Assembly: GCA_025194985.1 (NCBI GenBank)
Contig: JAOANE010000031.1
Location: 62,001 to 126,000 of the forward strand
Direction: 5' to 3'
Origin: Regnicoccus frigidus
Lineage (GTDB): Bacteria > Cyanobacteriota > Cyanobacteriia > PCC-6307 > Cyanobiaceae
Length of the DNA stretch: 64,000 nucleotides
How positions within the stretch are numbered: the stretch's first letter is position 1; the number at the start of each line of letters is the position of its first letter. This document shows, piece by piece, positions 35,169 to 43,326 of this stretch. A model generated the notes under the pieces. It searched no databases, was not told the origin of the DNA, and saw only the letters and a program-made list of their open reading frames with translations. The translations under genes were made by a program, and so were the position numbers.

Positions 35169-36023
35169 GTGGCGCCAGCCGTCTGTTCATTTCCAACCAA
35201 GTGGACAAAACGTTTGGTCCATGCCTTTTCCAGGCTGGCACCGGTGGCCAGCCTTGCCATGATTGGGCTGATCGGCAGCAGCCGCCCCCTTCCCCTTCAG
35301 ATCACCACCGTGGTGCACGAAACGGTGGTGAGCAGCGACAGCAGCTCTGCCTCTGCCCTGAGCCTGGAGGGACAGCGGCCGAACCCCGTTGATTTCACCC
35401 CAGAGGAACTCCAGGAGCTTCAACGCCGCTTTGGCGTCCATGGCCCCCAGCCAGAGCTGGCCCAACTCCTCACCCGGGGCCTCGACCAGCTCACGCCGTT
35501 GCGGGCCCACACCTTCCAGCGCCTGGAGCACCTGCAGCCGATCATCCTGAGGGAGTCGAAACAGCAGGGGGTCAACCCGATGCTGGTGGCGGCTGTGCTC
35601 TTTGATGAGCTGCAACGGGCCAAACCGGGCGAAGATCTGCCCATTGCCGCCCAGTCCGGCCTGTTCAAGACCCATGGCCCCGCCCAGCTCTCGGTGGGTG
35701 AACTGGTTCATCAGGGCCTGCTGCGCCCCGATGCCAGCGAGGCAGAAATGGTCGCTGCCCGCGAAAAGCTGCTGGATCCAGAAAGCAATGTGGCCTTGCT
35801 GGTGGGCAAGTTCGCTCGCCTCTCCACCGACCTCGGCTTCCCCACCGACCACTTGCTGGAGGCCAGTGCCAGCCCGCGCGATGCCAAGGCTCTGGCCACC
35901 CTGGCCTACCTGCACAACGGCAAGCTCGACTATCCGGCCAGGATTCTCAGCTACATGCAGGATCCCGCCTTGCATGCCCTCATCTACAGCACCTACAGGC
36001 CAACGATCTGGCCGGTGATCTAG
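35169..36023 (+). CDS. Exported or anchored protein of unknown function, lysozyme-like pattern
   Basis: A 284-residue protein from a GTG start. An N-terminal hydrophobic stretch (LAPVASLAMIGLIGSSRPL) may be a signal or anchor. The middle contains LQPIILRESKQQGVNPMLVA and AVLFDELQRAKPGEDLP, followed by GLFKTHGPAQLSVGELVHQG, DPESNVALLVGKFARLS and LATLAYLHNGKLDYPARIL. The order E(S)-then-GPAQL-then-N-then-AYLHNG recalls lytic transglycosylases and the DUF1402-type lysozyme fold (ARES...GLMQL...NI...YN.G). This is inference from pattern only. The neighbouring amidase and M61 peptidase genes fit a wall role. Confidence 0.65.
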   Translation: MAPAVCSFPTKWTKRLVHAFSRLAPVASLAMIGLIGSSRPLPLQITTVVHETVVSSDSSSASALSLEGQRPNPVDFTPEELQELQRRFGVHGPQPELAQLLTRGLDQLTPLRAHTFQRLEHLQPIILRESKQQGVNPMLVAAVLFDELQRAKPGEDLPIAAQSGLFKTHGPAQLSVGELVHQGLLRPDASEAEMVAAREKLLDPESNVALLVGKFARLSTDLGFPTDHLLEASASPRDAKALATLAYLHNGKLDYPARILSYMQDPALHALIYSTYRPTIWPVI

Positions 36024-36057
36024 GTCTTTTTCGGGTCGGCCCAGATCCGTTCGAGTC

Positions 36058-36993
36058 TCAGCAGAGCATCCCGAGGGCCGCGAGCCTCGACTCCAAAGCA
36101 GCCCAGTCAAAACTGCGGGGATCGGCCCGCTCACCGCCGAGATCAACGTAGGCGTGGGTGGTGATGTGACTGGCGGGAAAGTCGAAACGGCGCATCCAAT
36201 CGGTCAGCACCACCGCCGTTGCGTCGTACTGGGCAGGGCTGTAGCCGCTGTGGGACGGATCGTTGTCTTCGCCGTCGATCGGGGTTTCGAGGCTGAGATG
36301 CAGGGCGAAATTGTTCACCGAACCGCCCACATCCGGATTGGTGACAACCCACTGACCGTTGAAAGCTGAATTTCCGGCACCGAATGCCCGGCGAGTGGGC
36401 TCAAGCGCCTCCACCACCTCGCCATCAAGACCGATCATCACGTGATAACTGACCTGATCCTCGTCTCGGGGATGGGGGGTCTGGAAGGTCTGCACGGCCG
36501 ATTCCATTCCAAAAACAGTTTCGTGCAGCACCACCATCTGGGGCGTGGGATCGATCGGGTTGCCGAAAGCATCGCGGTCGTAACGGACGCCGAAATTGGT
36601 GGGATCGATGCGTAGACGACGCATGCTGGTTTGGAGACCAGCGAGCATCTGGGTGAGTCGAAGGTTCTCGCCTGGATTGGGTGTGGTGCAGCGGCGGCCC
36701 ATCGGGCTGAGCCAGGGACGGTGGCTTTTCGGAGGCAGCGGCGCGGCGCGGAGAGGCGGCTCGACGGCCGGCGCCTTCTCACGCCCATTGACGTTTTCCA
36801 GCAACTGCAGCAAGGACGGTCGCTGACCTTCCCCCGCTCCAGCGGTGACATCACGGGCCACCCAACCCAGGCCGCCGATCCCCGCCAACGCCGCAATCCC
36901 CACCATCACCAGGCCGCCCCGCTGCAGGGAGAACCGCTGAGCCGAGGCGATCCAGACGCGGAACACACTCAACACGGCAGGAGCCCCAGCCAC
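36058..36993 (-). CDS. N-acetylmuramoyl-L-alanine amidase (Amidase_2 family)
   Basis: A 311-residue wall hydrolase cutting between N-acetylmuramic acid and L-alanine. After a cytoplasmic start there is a membrane anchor (LVMVGIAALAGIGGLGWVA, about 29-47) and a proline-rich linker. The amidase_2/PGRP-like domain covers about 140-305: VVLHETV with the first zinc histidine, YHVMIGLDGEVVEALEP, FALHLSLETPIDGEDNDPSH, and THAYVDLGGERADPRSFDW holding the last ligands. Its start overlaps the end of the M61 peptidase gene by 25 bases. Confidence 0.88.
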   Translation of the reverse strand: MAGAPAVLSVFRVWIASAQRFSLQRGGLVMVGIAALAGIGGLGWVARDVTAGAGEGQRPSLLQLLENVNGREKAPAVEPPLRAAPLPPKSHRPWLSPMGRRCTTPNPGENLRLTQMLAGLQTSMRRLRIDPTNFGVRYDRDAFGNPIDPTPQMVVLHETVFGMESAVQTFQTPHPRDEDQVSYHVMIGLDGEVVEALEPTRRAFGAGNSAFNGQWVVTNPDVGGSVNNFALHLSLETPIDGEDNDPSHSGYSPAQYDATAVVLTDWMRRFDFPASHITTHAYVDLGGERADPRSFDWAALESRLAALGMLC

Positions 36994-38726
36994 TCGGTCC
37001 GCCGCCGCAAGGCCTGGGGAGAGGCATTCGGATCGGGATCAAGCGTCCATCGCTCCACCTCGGCCGGGGACGCACGCAGGCTGAGCTGACGCAGGCAGCC
37101 GCGGCGGCTGATCGTCAGCTGTTGAGGCCGGCCAGCGACGAGCAGGGGGGGCAGGTCGTCAGGGCGCCGCAATCGCAGGCCATCGATGGCAATCAGCTCA
37201 TCACCCACGACCAGGCCGGCCTGTTGCCCAGGGCCATGGCGCTGCACCCGCTGCACCTTCAATTCAGCCTGCTCCCGTTCACAACGGAAGCCCGTGTATG
37301 GATCGGCGCTGACCACCGCCTGAAGCTGAAGTCCCACATCGTGGAGATAGGCGTCAAGATCAGGATCATCGAAGCTTTCGAGCCATCGCGGCAGGTCATC
37401 GGCCAGATCTGGCGCTCGGGCAAGAATAGTCTGAACCAAAAGTTCTTCGCTGTAGCCCTTTCCACAGCGACCGAGGCTGCGCCACAGGTCACGCAAGACT
37501 TCGGCCAGGCAACTGGCGGCGCGCCGCAAGGCAAGATCGAGGACCAGGGAAACCACGGCACCTTTCAGGTAATAGCTGATCTGGGAATCATCGCTGTAGG
37601 CATCTCTTCGATACAACTTCACCCAGGCTTCCTCGCCGCTCTGGCGCAGGGTCTGGCCCTGCAGGCGTCCAGGTGTCAGCCGGTAGCGGCTGAGATCGGC
37701 GCCAAGATCTTCAAAGAGTTGGCGCTCGCTGCTGCGTCCCGCCAGCAGGGGCAGGAACTGATCGAAATAGCTGGTGACCCCCTCGGCGAACCAGAGCGTC
37801 GGCACGATCACGGGCCGGTCGTAATCGATCGGCGTAAGCTCAGCGGGCCGCAGCCTGCGCACATTCCACTGGTGGAGATACTCGTGGGCAATCAGCTGCA
37901 GCAGGCGCCGGTAGCCATCCGGCTTGGCCAGGGCCTGACGGCTGAACTGCAACACCGTGGAGCGGTCGTGCTCAAGCCCGCCGTAACCATGCTCCAGCAG
38001 ATGGAGAATGAAGAGGTAATCGGGTGCCGCCGGCACCGCTTCACCCATCAGGTCGCAGCAGGCCTCACAGACGGCGGCCACATCCAGCAGCAGTGACGGG
38101 AAGCGAGAGAGGAGCCGGGCCTGATCGGCCGGGCCGTCTTCCCAGCTCACCCAACGGTGAGCCGCGCCGCGCACCTCGAAAGGGGAGAACCCATGGGGAC
38201 CGGCCTCGATCGGGGTATCGATCAGCTGGTCGAAATGCTCAGCCAGCCAGCTGCCATCGCTGTGAACCGGCAAGGGCACAAAGGGGGACCAGGCTTCCGG
38301 TAGCTGAAGTGTCAACCGATGGGGCGTCCAACGCTCTCCTTCCACCTGGAGAGCAACGGCCGCCAGGGCCAGAAAACCGTGATCAGTATCGAGATGGCAG
38401 GTGCGCACACTGAGCTCGGTGGCCAGCACGGCATAACGGATCTCGATCGGGCCGAGCTGCTCCAGGGCCAGCTGCCAGCTGGCCGGGCCAACGCGCCGCG
38501 GCACGAGGCGTTTGGGAAGCATGGGTGGTGGCTCGCCAGAACCATGCTCCTGCCAGACCTCCAGGGATTCAAGGTGGCGGACGTAATCCCGCAACAAATA
38601 GGAGCCTGGAGTCCAGGCGGGCAAGCGAAAGGAAAGGGATGGTTGCCGCGGCGTGAAGCGCAGACGGACTCCAATGAGGTGCTGGCTGACCAGGCGCAAA
38701 TCCAGGGAGATCTCAACTGGCGCCAA
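36969..38726 (-). CDS. M61 family metallopeptidase with PDZ domain
   Basis: A 585-residue zinc aminopeptidase-like protein. An N-terminal beta domain (TPGSYLLRDYVRHLESLEV) is followed by the catalytic gluzincin domain with HEYLHQWN (residues 281-285) and the downstream glutamate in WFAEGVTSYFDQF. The C-terminus is a PDZ domain (GQQAGLVVGDELIAIDGLRL). M61 members are known as glycyl aminopeptidases. No signal peptide is evident. It starts at a TTG, seven bases after the Ycf35-like stop; the next in-frame ATG is within the conserved N-terminal domain. Confidence 0.88.
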   Translation of the reverse strand: MAPVEISLDLRLVSQHLIGVRLRFTPRQPSLSFRLPAWTPGSYLLRDYVRHLESLEVWQEHGSGEPPPMLPKRLVPRRVGPASWQLALEQLGPIEIRYAVLATELSVRTCHLDTDHGFLALAAVALQVEGERWTPHRLTLQLPEAWSPFVPLPVHSDGSWLAEHFDQLIDTPIEAGPHGFSPFEVRGAAHRWVSWEDGPADQARLLSRFPSLLLDVAAVCEACCDLMGEAVPAAPDYLFILHLLEHGYGGLEHDRSTVLQFSRQALAKPDGYRRLLQLIAHEYLHQWNVRRLRPAELTPIDYDRPVIVPTLWFAEGVTSYFDQFLPLLAGRSSERQLFEDLGADLSRYRLTPGRLQGQTLRQSGEEAWVKLYRRDAYSDDSQISYYLKGAVVSLVLDLALRRAASCLAEVLRDLWRSLGRCGKGYSEELLVQTILARAPDLADDLPRWLESFDDPDLDAYLHDVGLQLQAVVSADPYTGFRCEREQAELKVQRVQRHGPGQQAGLVVGDELIAIDGLRLRRPDDLPPLLVAGRPQQLTISRRGCLRQLSLRASPAEVERWTLDPDPNASPQALRRRTEWLGLLPC

Positions 38727-38730
38727 TCGT

Positions 38731-39075
38731 TCAGGAGGCGGGGTGAAGAGTGGCCATCGGCAAGTGCTCCATGGCCTCGTTCAGGGCCATCCGCAGGGCA
38801 TAGCGGTGGGTGATCTGGCCGATCAACTGCTGCAACGGCAGGGATCGGCTCAGCCGTTGCAGATCTCCAACCAGGCCGAGCGAACCATCCGCTTGCCGTT
38901 GCCAGCCGAGGGGCTGATCACGGTCCGCCAGTACCCGCAGCTCCACCGCAATCGCTTCCCCGGCAAAGCCGGTGATCACACCGCCGAGAATGGGTTGAAA
39001 GCCAAGATCTTCGAGGCTGGCGGCCAGCTGGGACGCGTCGCGAATGACCGTTGGCAGGATGGAGAGGTGCGACAT
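38731..39075 (-). CDS. Ycf35 / DUF1257-like protein
   Basis: A 114-residue protein starting MSHLSILPTVIRDASQLAAS, with LGFQPI, an internal GWQRQADGSLGLVGDLQRLS and a C-terminal ITHRYALRMALNEAMEH. This matches the cyanobacterial and algal-plastid Ycf35 (DUF1257) layout: MSH start, central W-x-x-D-G segment, and Y-A helix at the end. Function is unknown. The ATG (39075-39073) shares bases with the purN ATG on the other strand. It is the first gene of a run with the M61 peptidase and the amidase. Confidence 0.78.
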   Translation of the reverse strand: MSHLSILPTVIRDASQLAASLEDLGFQPILGGVITGFAGEAIAVELRVLADRDQPLGWQRQADGSLGLVGDLQRLSRSLPLQQLIGQITHRYALRMALNEAMEHLPMATLHPAS

Positions 39076-39766
39076 GAGCCCGTTGCCTGCTGAGCCAAAC
39101 CCTAGCGAGGGGCAAGATTCCATCCAGTGGCCATTGCCACAGCCATGGCCACAGCCACAGCCGTGGCCACTGGATCATCCCCTTCTGAGGCTGGGGGTGA
39201 TGGCCTCAGGCCATGGATCCAATTTCGAAGCGCTGGTATCCAGCTGCCGGCACGGACCGCTGAACGCGTCGGTGGAGCTGCTGGTGGTCAACAACCCGGG
39301 CTGTGGCGCCCAGCGGCGGGCCGAGCGGCTTGCTGTGGACTGCGTCAGCTTGGATCACCGCCTGTATCGCCAGCGGCAGGATCTCGATCAGGCCCTGATC
39401 GAGGCCTTCGCCGCAGCCCGTATCGACCTGGTGGTGATGGCGGGCTGGATGCGGATCGTCACCCCCAGGCTGATCGAAGCCTTCCCAGCCAGGCTTTTGA
39501 ACATTCACCCGTCGCTGCTGCCCAGCTTCCGCGGGCAAGACGCCGTCGGCCAGGCCCTGGCGGCAGGGGTGACCCTGACGGGCTGCACCGCCCACTTGGT
39601 TAGTGAGGTGGTCGATGGCGGAGCGATCCTGGCCCAGGCCGCTGTGCCGGTGCTGGACGGTGACAGCCACAGCAGCCTGGCGGAGCGCATCCAGCGCCAG
39701 GAACATCGGCTCCTGCCGCTGGCCGTCGCCCTGGCTGCTCAGCGCTGGAAACAGGCTCAGGGATAA
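39074..39766 (+). CDS. purN: Phosphoribosylglycinamide formyltransferase
   Basis: PurN adds the formyl group to GAR in purine synthesis using 10-formyltetrahydrofolate. The core has LRLGVMASGHGSNFEALVSS, VVNNPGCGA, VVMAGWMRIVTPRLIEAFP, the catalytic NIHPSLLPSF and GCTAHLVSEVVDGGAILAQA. The protein has an unusual 35-residue N-terminal extension rich in Pro, Gln and Trp, encoded by repeat-containing DNA. The only in-frame ATG for the full domain is at 39074, overlapping the divergent Ycf35-like start. It converges on argC with 10 bases of overlap. Confidence 0.93.
   Translation: MSPLPAEPNPSEGQDSIQWPLPQPWPQPQPWPLDHPLLRLGVMASGHGSNFEALVSSCRHGPLNASVELLVVNNPGCGAQRRAERLAVDCVSLDHRLYRQRQDLDQALIEAFAAARIDLVVMAGWMRIVTPRLIEAFPARLLNIHPSLLPSFRGQDAVGQALAAGVTLTGCTAHLVSEVVDGGAILAQAAVPVLDGDSHSSLAERIQRQEHRLLPLAVALAAQRWKQAQG
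39124..39173. repeat. 10-bp perfect inverted repeat in the 5' end of purN
   Basis: CCAGTGGCCA (39124-39133) and TGGCCACTGG (39164-39173) are perfect inverted copies separated by 30 bases that are themselves repetitive (CCACAGCC units, GCCATGGC palindrome). The DNA encodes the Pro/Gln/Trp-rich N-terminal tail of PurN. Confidence 0.85.
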
Positions 39767-40833
39767 AAGGGCAGCAGCGGCAGGCCGGTTTCCGCCGGCA
39801 GGCCGGCCATCAGGTTGAGGCACTGCACCCCCTGGCCCGCCTGGCCCTTGACCAGGTTGTCGATGGCACAGAGCAGAATCAGCTGACCGGTGCGCTTGTC
39901 CACCTGCACCGACAGCAGCGCCCGATTGGTTTGCCGCACCCATTTGGTGGAGGGATAGGTGCCGACCGGCAACACCTCCACGCAGGGGCTGTTGCGATAG
40001 GCCGCCCTGAGCAAGGTGGTGCAATCCTCGGCGGTCAGGCCGGGATCGCGCAGGCGCCCATAGACCGTGGCCAACAGGCCGCGCACCATCGGCATCAGGT
40101 GGGGCGTGAACTGGAGCTGGATCGGCTGGCCAACCGCCAGGCTGGCGGCCTGCTCGATCTCACTGGTGTGGCGGTGCCCCACCACGCCGTAGGGCACCAC
40201 CGCCTCACTGGCTTCAGCCAGCAGTAGATGTTCCTTGGCGGCGCGGCCTCCTCCGGAGCAACCGGTTTTGGCATCGATGATGATGCCCTTCGTTTCAATC
40301 AGACCCTGCTGCAAGAAGGGCAGCAGCGGCAACAAACCAGCGGTTGGGAAACAACCGGGCGCAGCCACCAGACGGGCCTGACCAAGCCTCGCCTCCTCCC
40401 ATTCCGGCAAGCCATAGACGGCTTCCTCGCAGAGGGCTCCATCAACGCGGGGGAATTGCACCGCCTCGCTGCTGTAGACCGCCTGCCATAGCGCCAGGGA
40501 ACGGTAGCGGTAGTCGGCGGAGAGATCGACCACCCGGACCCCCCGCTCCAGGAGGCCGGGCACGAGCGTGGAGGCCAACCCACTCGGCAGGCTGAGCACG
40601 ACGAAATCGGCGGCCGCTGCGATCGCATCGGGGGTGGGGGCTGACACCAGCGGGTCGCCTGGAAGCGGCAGGAAAGGTGCGAGTTCACTCCAGCGTTTGC
40701 CGGCGCTGCGCTCACCGCCGAGAAAGGTGACCTCCAGGTGGGGATGACCCTGAAGAAGGCGCAGGGTCTGCAGGCCACCGTAGCCGCTGGCACCGATCAC
40801 CCCCACCCGCTGGGCTGCGACGGATCTGGACAT
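39757..40833 (-). CDS. argC: N-acetyl-gamma-glutamyl-phosphate reductase
   Basis: ArgC makes N-acetylglutamate semialdehyde in arginine synthesis. The 358-residue protein begins with the NADP motif RVGVIGASGYGGLQTLRLL. It has VVLSLPSGLAS, VVDLSADYRY, the active-site cysteine in LVAAPGCFPTAGLLPLLPFL, SGGGRAAKEH, the catalytic histidine region VGHRHTSEIEQ, and FTPHLMPMVRGLLATVY. The ATG (40833-40831) shares bases with the ribBA ATG on the other strand. Confidence 0.96.
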   Translation of the reverse strand: MSRSVAAQRVGVIGASGYGGLQTLRLLQGHPHLEVTFLGGERSAGKRWSELAPFLPLPGDPLVSAPTPDAIAAAADFVVLSLPSGLASTLVPGLLERGVRVVDLSADYRYRSLALWQAVYSSEAVQFPRVDGALCEEAVYGLPEWEEARLGQARLVAAPGCFPTAGLLPLLPFLQQGLIETKGIIIDAKTGCSGGGRAAKEHLLLAEASEAVVPYGVVGHRHTSEIEQAASLAVGQPIQLQFTPHLMPMVRGLLATVYGRLRDPGLTAEDCTTLLRAAYRNSPCVEVLPVGTYPSTKWVRQTNRALLSVQVDKRTGQLILLCAIDNLVKGQAGQGVQCLNLMAGLPAETGLPLLPFYP

Positions 40834-42655
40834 GCCGGTGCCTCGGAAGGGCAGATCGTACCGGGGCCATCCTCAACGGCCCTATAAAGGAAAGAACACC
40901 GCGCCAGCCCTGGCCCGAACCGCCCTGACCCCCCGATCCAAGCTGAGCCCAGCCCCGGCCCTCTCCTCTGACCCCCTCTCCGGCAGGCCCGGCAGCCCCG
41001 CCAGTTCCAGCGCTGCAATCGATCAGCGGATTCGCTTCGATTCCGTGGCCGACGGCCTCGCCGCCATCCGCAATGGCGAGATGGTGGTGGTGGTCGACGA
41101 TGAAAACCGGGAAAACGAAGGAGACCTGATCTGCGCCGGCCAGTTCGCCACCCCCGAGCAGATCAACTTCATGGCCACCGAAGCCCGGGGCCTGATCTGC
41201 CTGGCGATGGAGGGCGAGCGGCTCGATGCGCTTGAGCTGCCACTGATGGTGGATCGCAACACCGACAGCAACCAGACCGCCTTCACCGTCAGCGTGGATG
41301 CCGGACCTGAGAACGGGGTCAGCACCGGCATCTCCGCTGAAGATCGGGCCCGCACGATCCAGGTGGCAATCCATCCCCGCAGCCAACCCCAGGATCTGCG
41401 CCGTCCGGGCCACATCTTTCCGCTGCGGGCCCGGGAAGGCGGCGTGCTCAAACGAGCCGGCCATACGGAGGCCGCCGTGGATCTCTCCCGGCTCTCGGGG
41501 CTCTATCCAGCCGGGGTGATCTGCGAGATCCAGAACGTGGATGGATCGATGGCGCGCCTCCCCCAACTGGCCAGCTACGCCGAGCGGCACGGCCTGCGGC
41601 TGCTGAGCATTGCTGATCTGATCAGCTACCGGCTGGACACCGAGCGGTTTGTCCGTCGCCACGCCGAAGCCCAGATGCCGAGCGCCTTCGGCACCTTCCA
41701 GGCGATCGGCTATCGCAACGAACTCGATGGCAGCGAGCACGTGGCGATTGTGAAGGGAAACCCCGGCCAGGCCACCGGCCCGGTGTTGGTGCGGGTGCAC
41801 TCCGAATGCCTCACCGGCGATGCCTTCGGCTCGCTCCGCTGCGACTGCCGTCCCCAGCTCGAAGCGGCCCTGCGCATGATCGAAGCGGCCGGCGAGGGCG
41901 TTGTGGTCTATCTCCGCCAGGAAGGGCGAGGCATCGGCCTGATCAACAAGCTCAAGGCCTACAGCCTCCAGGACGGCGGCCTCGACACGGTGGAAGCCAA
42001 CGAGCGGCTCGGCTTTGCGGCAGATCTGCGCAATTACGGCGTCGGCGCCCAGATCCTCAGCGATCTGGGGGTGCGGCGACTGCGGCTGATCACCAACAAC
42101 CCGCGCAAGATCGCCGGGCTGGGCGGCTATGGCCTCCAGGTCGAAGACCGGGTGCCCTTGATGATGGATCCCGGCCAGTACAACGCCTCCTATCTGGCCA
42201 CCAAGCGGCTGAAGCTCGGCCATTTCCTGCAGACCCCGGCCAACGAAGCCAAAGGGCCAAGCGCCGTTGTGGCCTGGCGGGGCAATGGGATGCAACCGGA
42301 GCGGGCCATGGCGGAGCACTGGCCGAGCCTGCGTCAGTGGGCCCTGCAGCACCATCTCGACCTCAAGCTGGAGGAGCATCCCCGGCTGCTGGCCCTGCTG
42401 CAGCAACCGGAGATCGCCATCCTGCTCTCGCCCACCACAGCCCATGGGCTGGCCGAAGCCGACCTGACGGCCGTGCTGGCCCAGATGGCCGCGTGGCCGG
42501 GCACCATGGGGGTCAGCCTGCTGCTCACCCCCGACAGCCAGCGCAGCGGTCACCCCAGCGCCACCTTGGAGCCGGAGCGGCGCCCGCTGATGGAACTGCG
42601 GCAACGCAGCCCCCAGTTGCCCCCGGGCCCCGGGGGATTTCTGCACTGGCTGTGA
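40832..42655 (+). CDS. ribBA: Bifunctional riboflavin synthesis enzyme RibBA
   Basis: The N-terminal half is 3,4-dihydroxy-2-butanone-4-phosphate synthase (DDENRENEGDLICAGQF, ARGLICLAMEGERLDALELP, RPGHIFPLRAREGGVLKR). The C-terminal half is GTP cyclohydrolase II, with the zinc cysteines in HSECLTGDAFGSLRCDCRPQ, the LRQEGRGIGLINKLKAY block and ITNNPRKIAGL. A C-terminal domain of about 110 residues follows. The first 65 residues are unlike any family member. There is no ATG, GTG or TTG between 40838 and the conserved core, and a TATAAA box sits at 40880-40885. The true start may therefore be further in with a rarer codon. Confidence 0.94.
   Translation: MPVPRKGRSYRGHPQRPYKGKNTAPALARTALTPRSKLSPAPALSSDPLSGRPGSPASSSAAIDQRIRFDSVADGLAAIRNGEMVVVVDDENRENEGDLICAGQFATPEQINFMATEARGLICLAMEGERLDALELPLMVDRNTDSNQTAFTVSVDAGPENGVSTGISAEDRARTIQVAIHPRSQPQDLRRPGHIFPLRAREGGVLKRAGHTEAAVDLSRLSGLYPAGVICEIQNVDGSMARLPQLASYAERHGLRLLSIADLISYRLDTERFVRRHAEAQMPSAFGTFQAIGYRNELDGSEHVAIVKGNPGQATGPVLVRVHSECLTGDAFGSLRCDCRPQLEAALRMIEAAGEGVVVYLRQEGRGIGLINKLKAYSLQDGGLDTVEANERLGFAADLRNYGVGAQILSDLGVRRLRLITNNPRKIAGLGGYGLQVEDRVPLMMDPGQYNASYLATKRLKLGHFLQTPANEAKGPSAVVAWRGNGMQPERAMAEHWPSLRQWALQHHLDLKLEEHPRLLALLQQPEIAILLSPTTAHGLAEADLTAVLAQMAAWPGTMGVSLLLTPDSQRSGHPSATLEPERRPLMELRQRSPQLPPGPGGFLHWL
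40880..40885 (+). promoter_or_regulatory. TATAAA box within the putative 5' end of ribBA
   Basis: TATAAA followed by GGAAAG is the best -10-like sequence near ribBA but falls 48 bases inside the frame as annotated. If it is the promoter, the annotated ATG is not used. Confidence 0.35.
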
Positions 42656-42692
42656 CAGCGATCGCTCTGACAGCCCAGGCAGGGCCAACAGG

Positions 42693-43136
42693 TCAGGCCT
42701 GAATCGTCACCTTGTTGATCTTGGTGCCCTTCTTGATCGCCAGCACCCCGGCCACATCGGCGACCTGACCGAAAACGGTGTGAACCCCATCGAGGTGGGG
42801 CTGGGCGTCATGACAGAGGAAGAACTGGCTACCGCCGGTGTTTTTACCGGCATGGGCCATCGACAAGCTGCCGGCCTGGTGCTTGCGGCTGTTGATTTCG
42901 CAGTCAATCTTGTAACCGGGGCCACCGGTTCCGGGGGCGCCGCCCGCACCGGCGCGGGTGTTGGGGCAACCACCCTGGGCCATGAAACCGTCGATCACCC
43001 GGTGGAAAGCCAGTCCGTCGTAGAAACCGGACTCAACCAGTTTCACAAAATTGGCCACAGTCTTGGGCGCATCGGCCTCGAACAGCTCGATTTCCACAGT
43101 GACAGGACCCTGGGCGGTGACTGCATCGGTCTCCAT
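42693..43136 (-). CDS. Peptidylprolyl cis-trans isomerase (cyclophilin type)
   Basis: A 147-residue single-domain cyclophilin catalysing proline isomerisation during folding. Visible blocks are ELFEADAPKTVANFVKLVES, GLAFHRVIDGFMAQGG with the catalytic arginine, GYKIDCEINSRKHQAGSLSM, and GSQFFLCHDAQPHLDGVHTV. There is no signal peptide, so it is cytoplasmic. The ATG at 43136 is preferred over an in-frame GTG at 43151. It converges on ribBA across 37 bases containing one GCGATCGC octamer. Confidence 0.93.
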   Translation of the reverse strand: METDAVTAQGPVTVEIELFEADAPKTVANFVKLVESGFYDGLAFHRVIDGFMAQGGCPNTRAGAGGAPGTGGPGYKIDCEINSRKHQAGSLSMAHAGKNTGGSQFFLCHDAQPHLDGVHTVFGQVADVAGVLAIKKGTKINKVTIQA

Positions 43137-43326
43137 GAAGGCTCGGGTCACGCTGGTTCAGCAAAATCCGACTGTATCGACCCCCCCATCGACACCCCCC
43201 GTCCACCCCTCGCCAGCCTCGCTTAGAACAGGCCACGAACCTGGTTCTTGAACCTGGGGCCTCGCCCCGCCAGCGCATTGAATCTGCGGCGTCTTCCCGC
43301 TCCCCTCCTCTTTTTTCTCCCAGCCG

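Noticed and set aside
34966..35241. Minus-strand 91-residue frame upstream of pgi
   Set aside because: It overlaps both pgi and the unknown GTG-started gene and has no family resemblance.
40712..42688. A 658-residue minus-strand frame opposite ribBA
   Set aside because: It is an antisense shadow with His/Gly/Gln-rich nonsense composition, whereas ribBA on the plus strand has complete catalytic motifs.
43238..43257. AACCTGG direct repeats upstream of mtnP
   Set aside because: A 7-bp repeat 13 bases apart in a G+C-rich gap is readily explained by chance and lacks other support.
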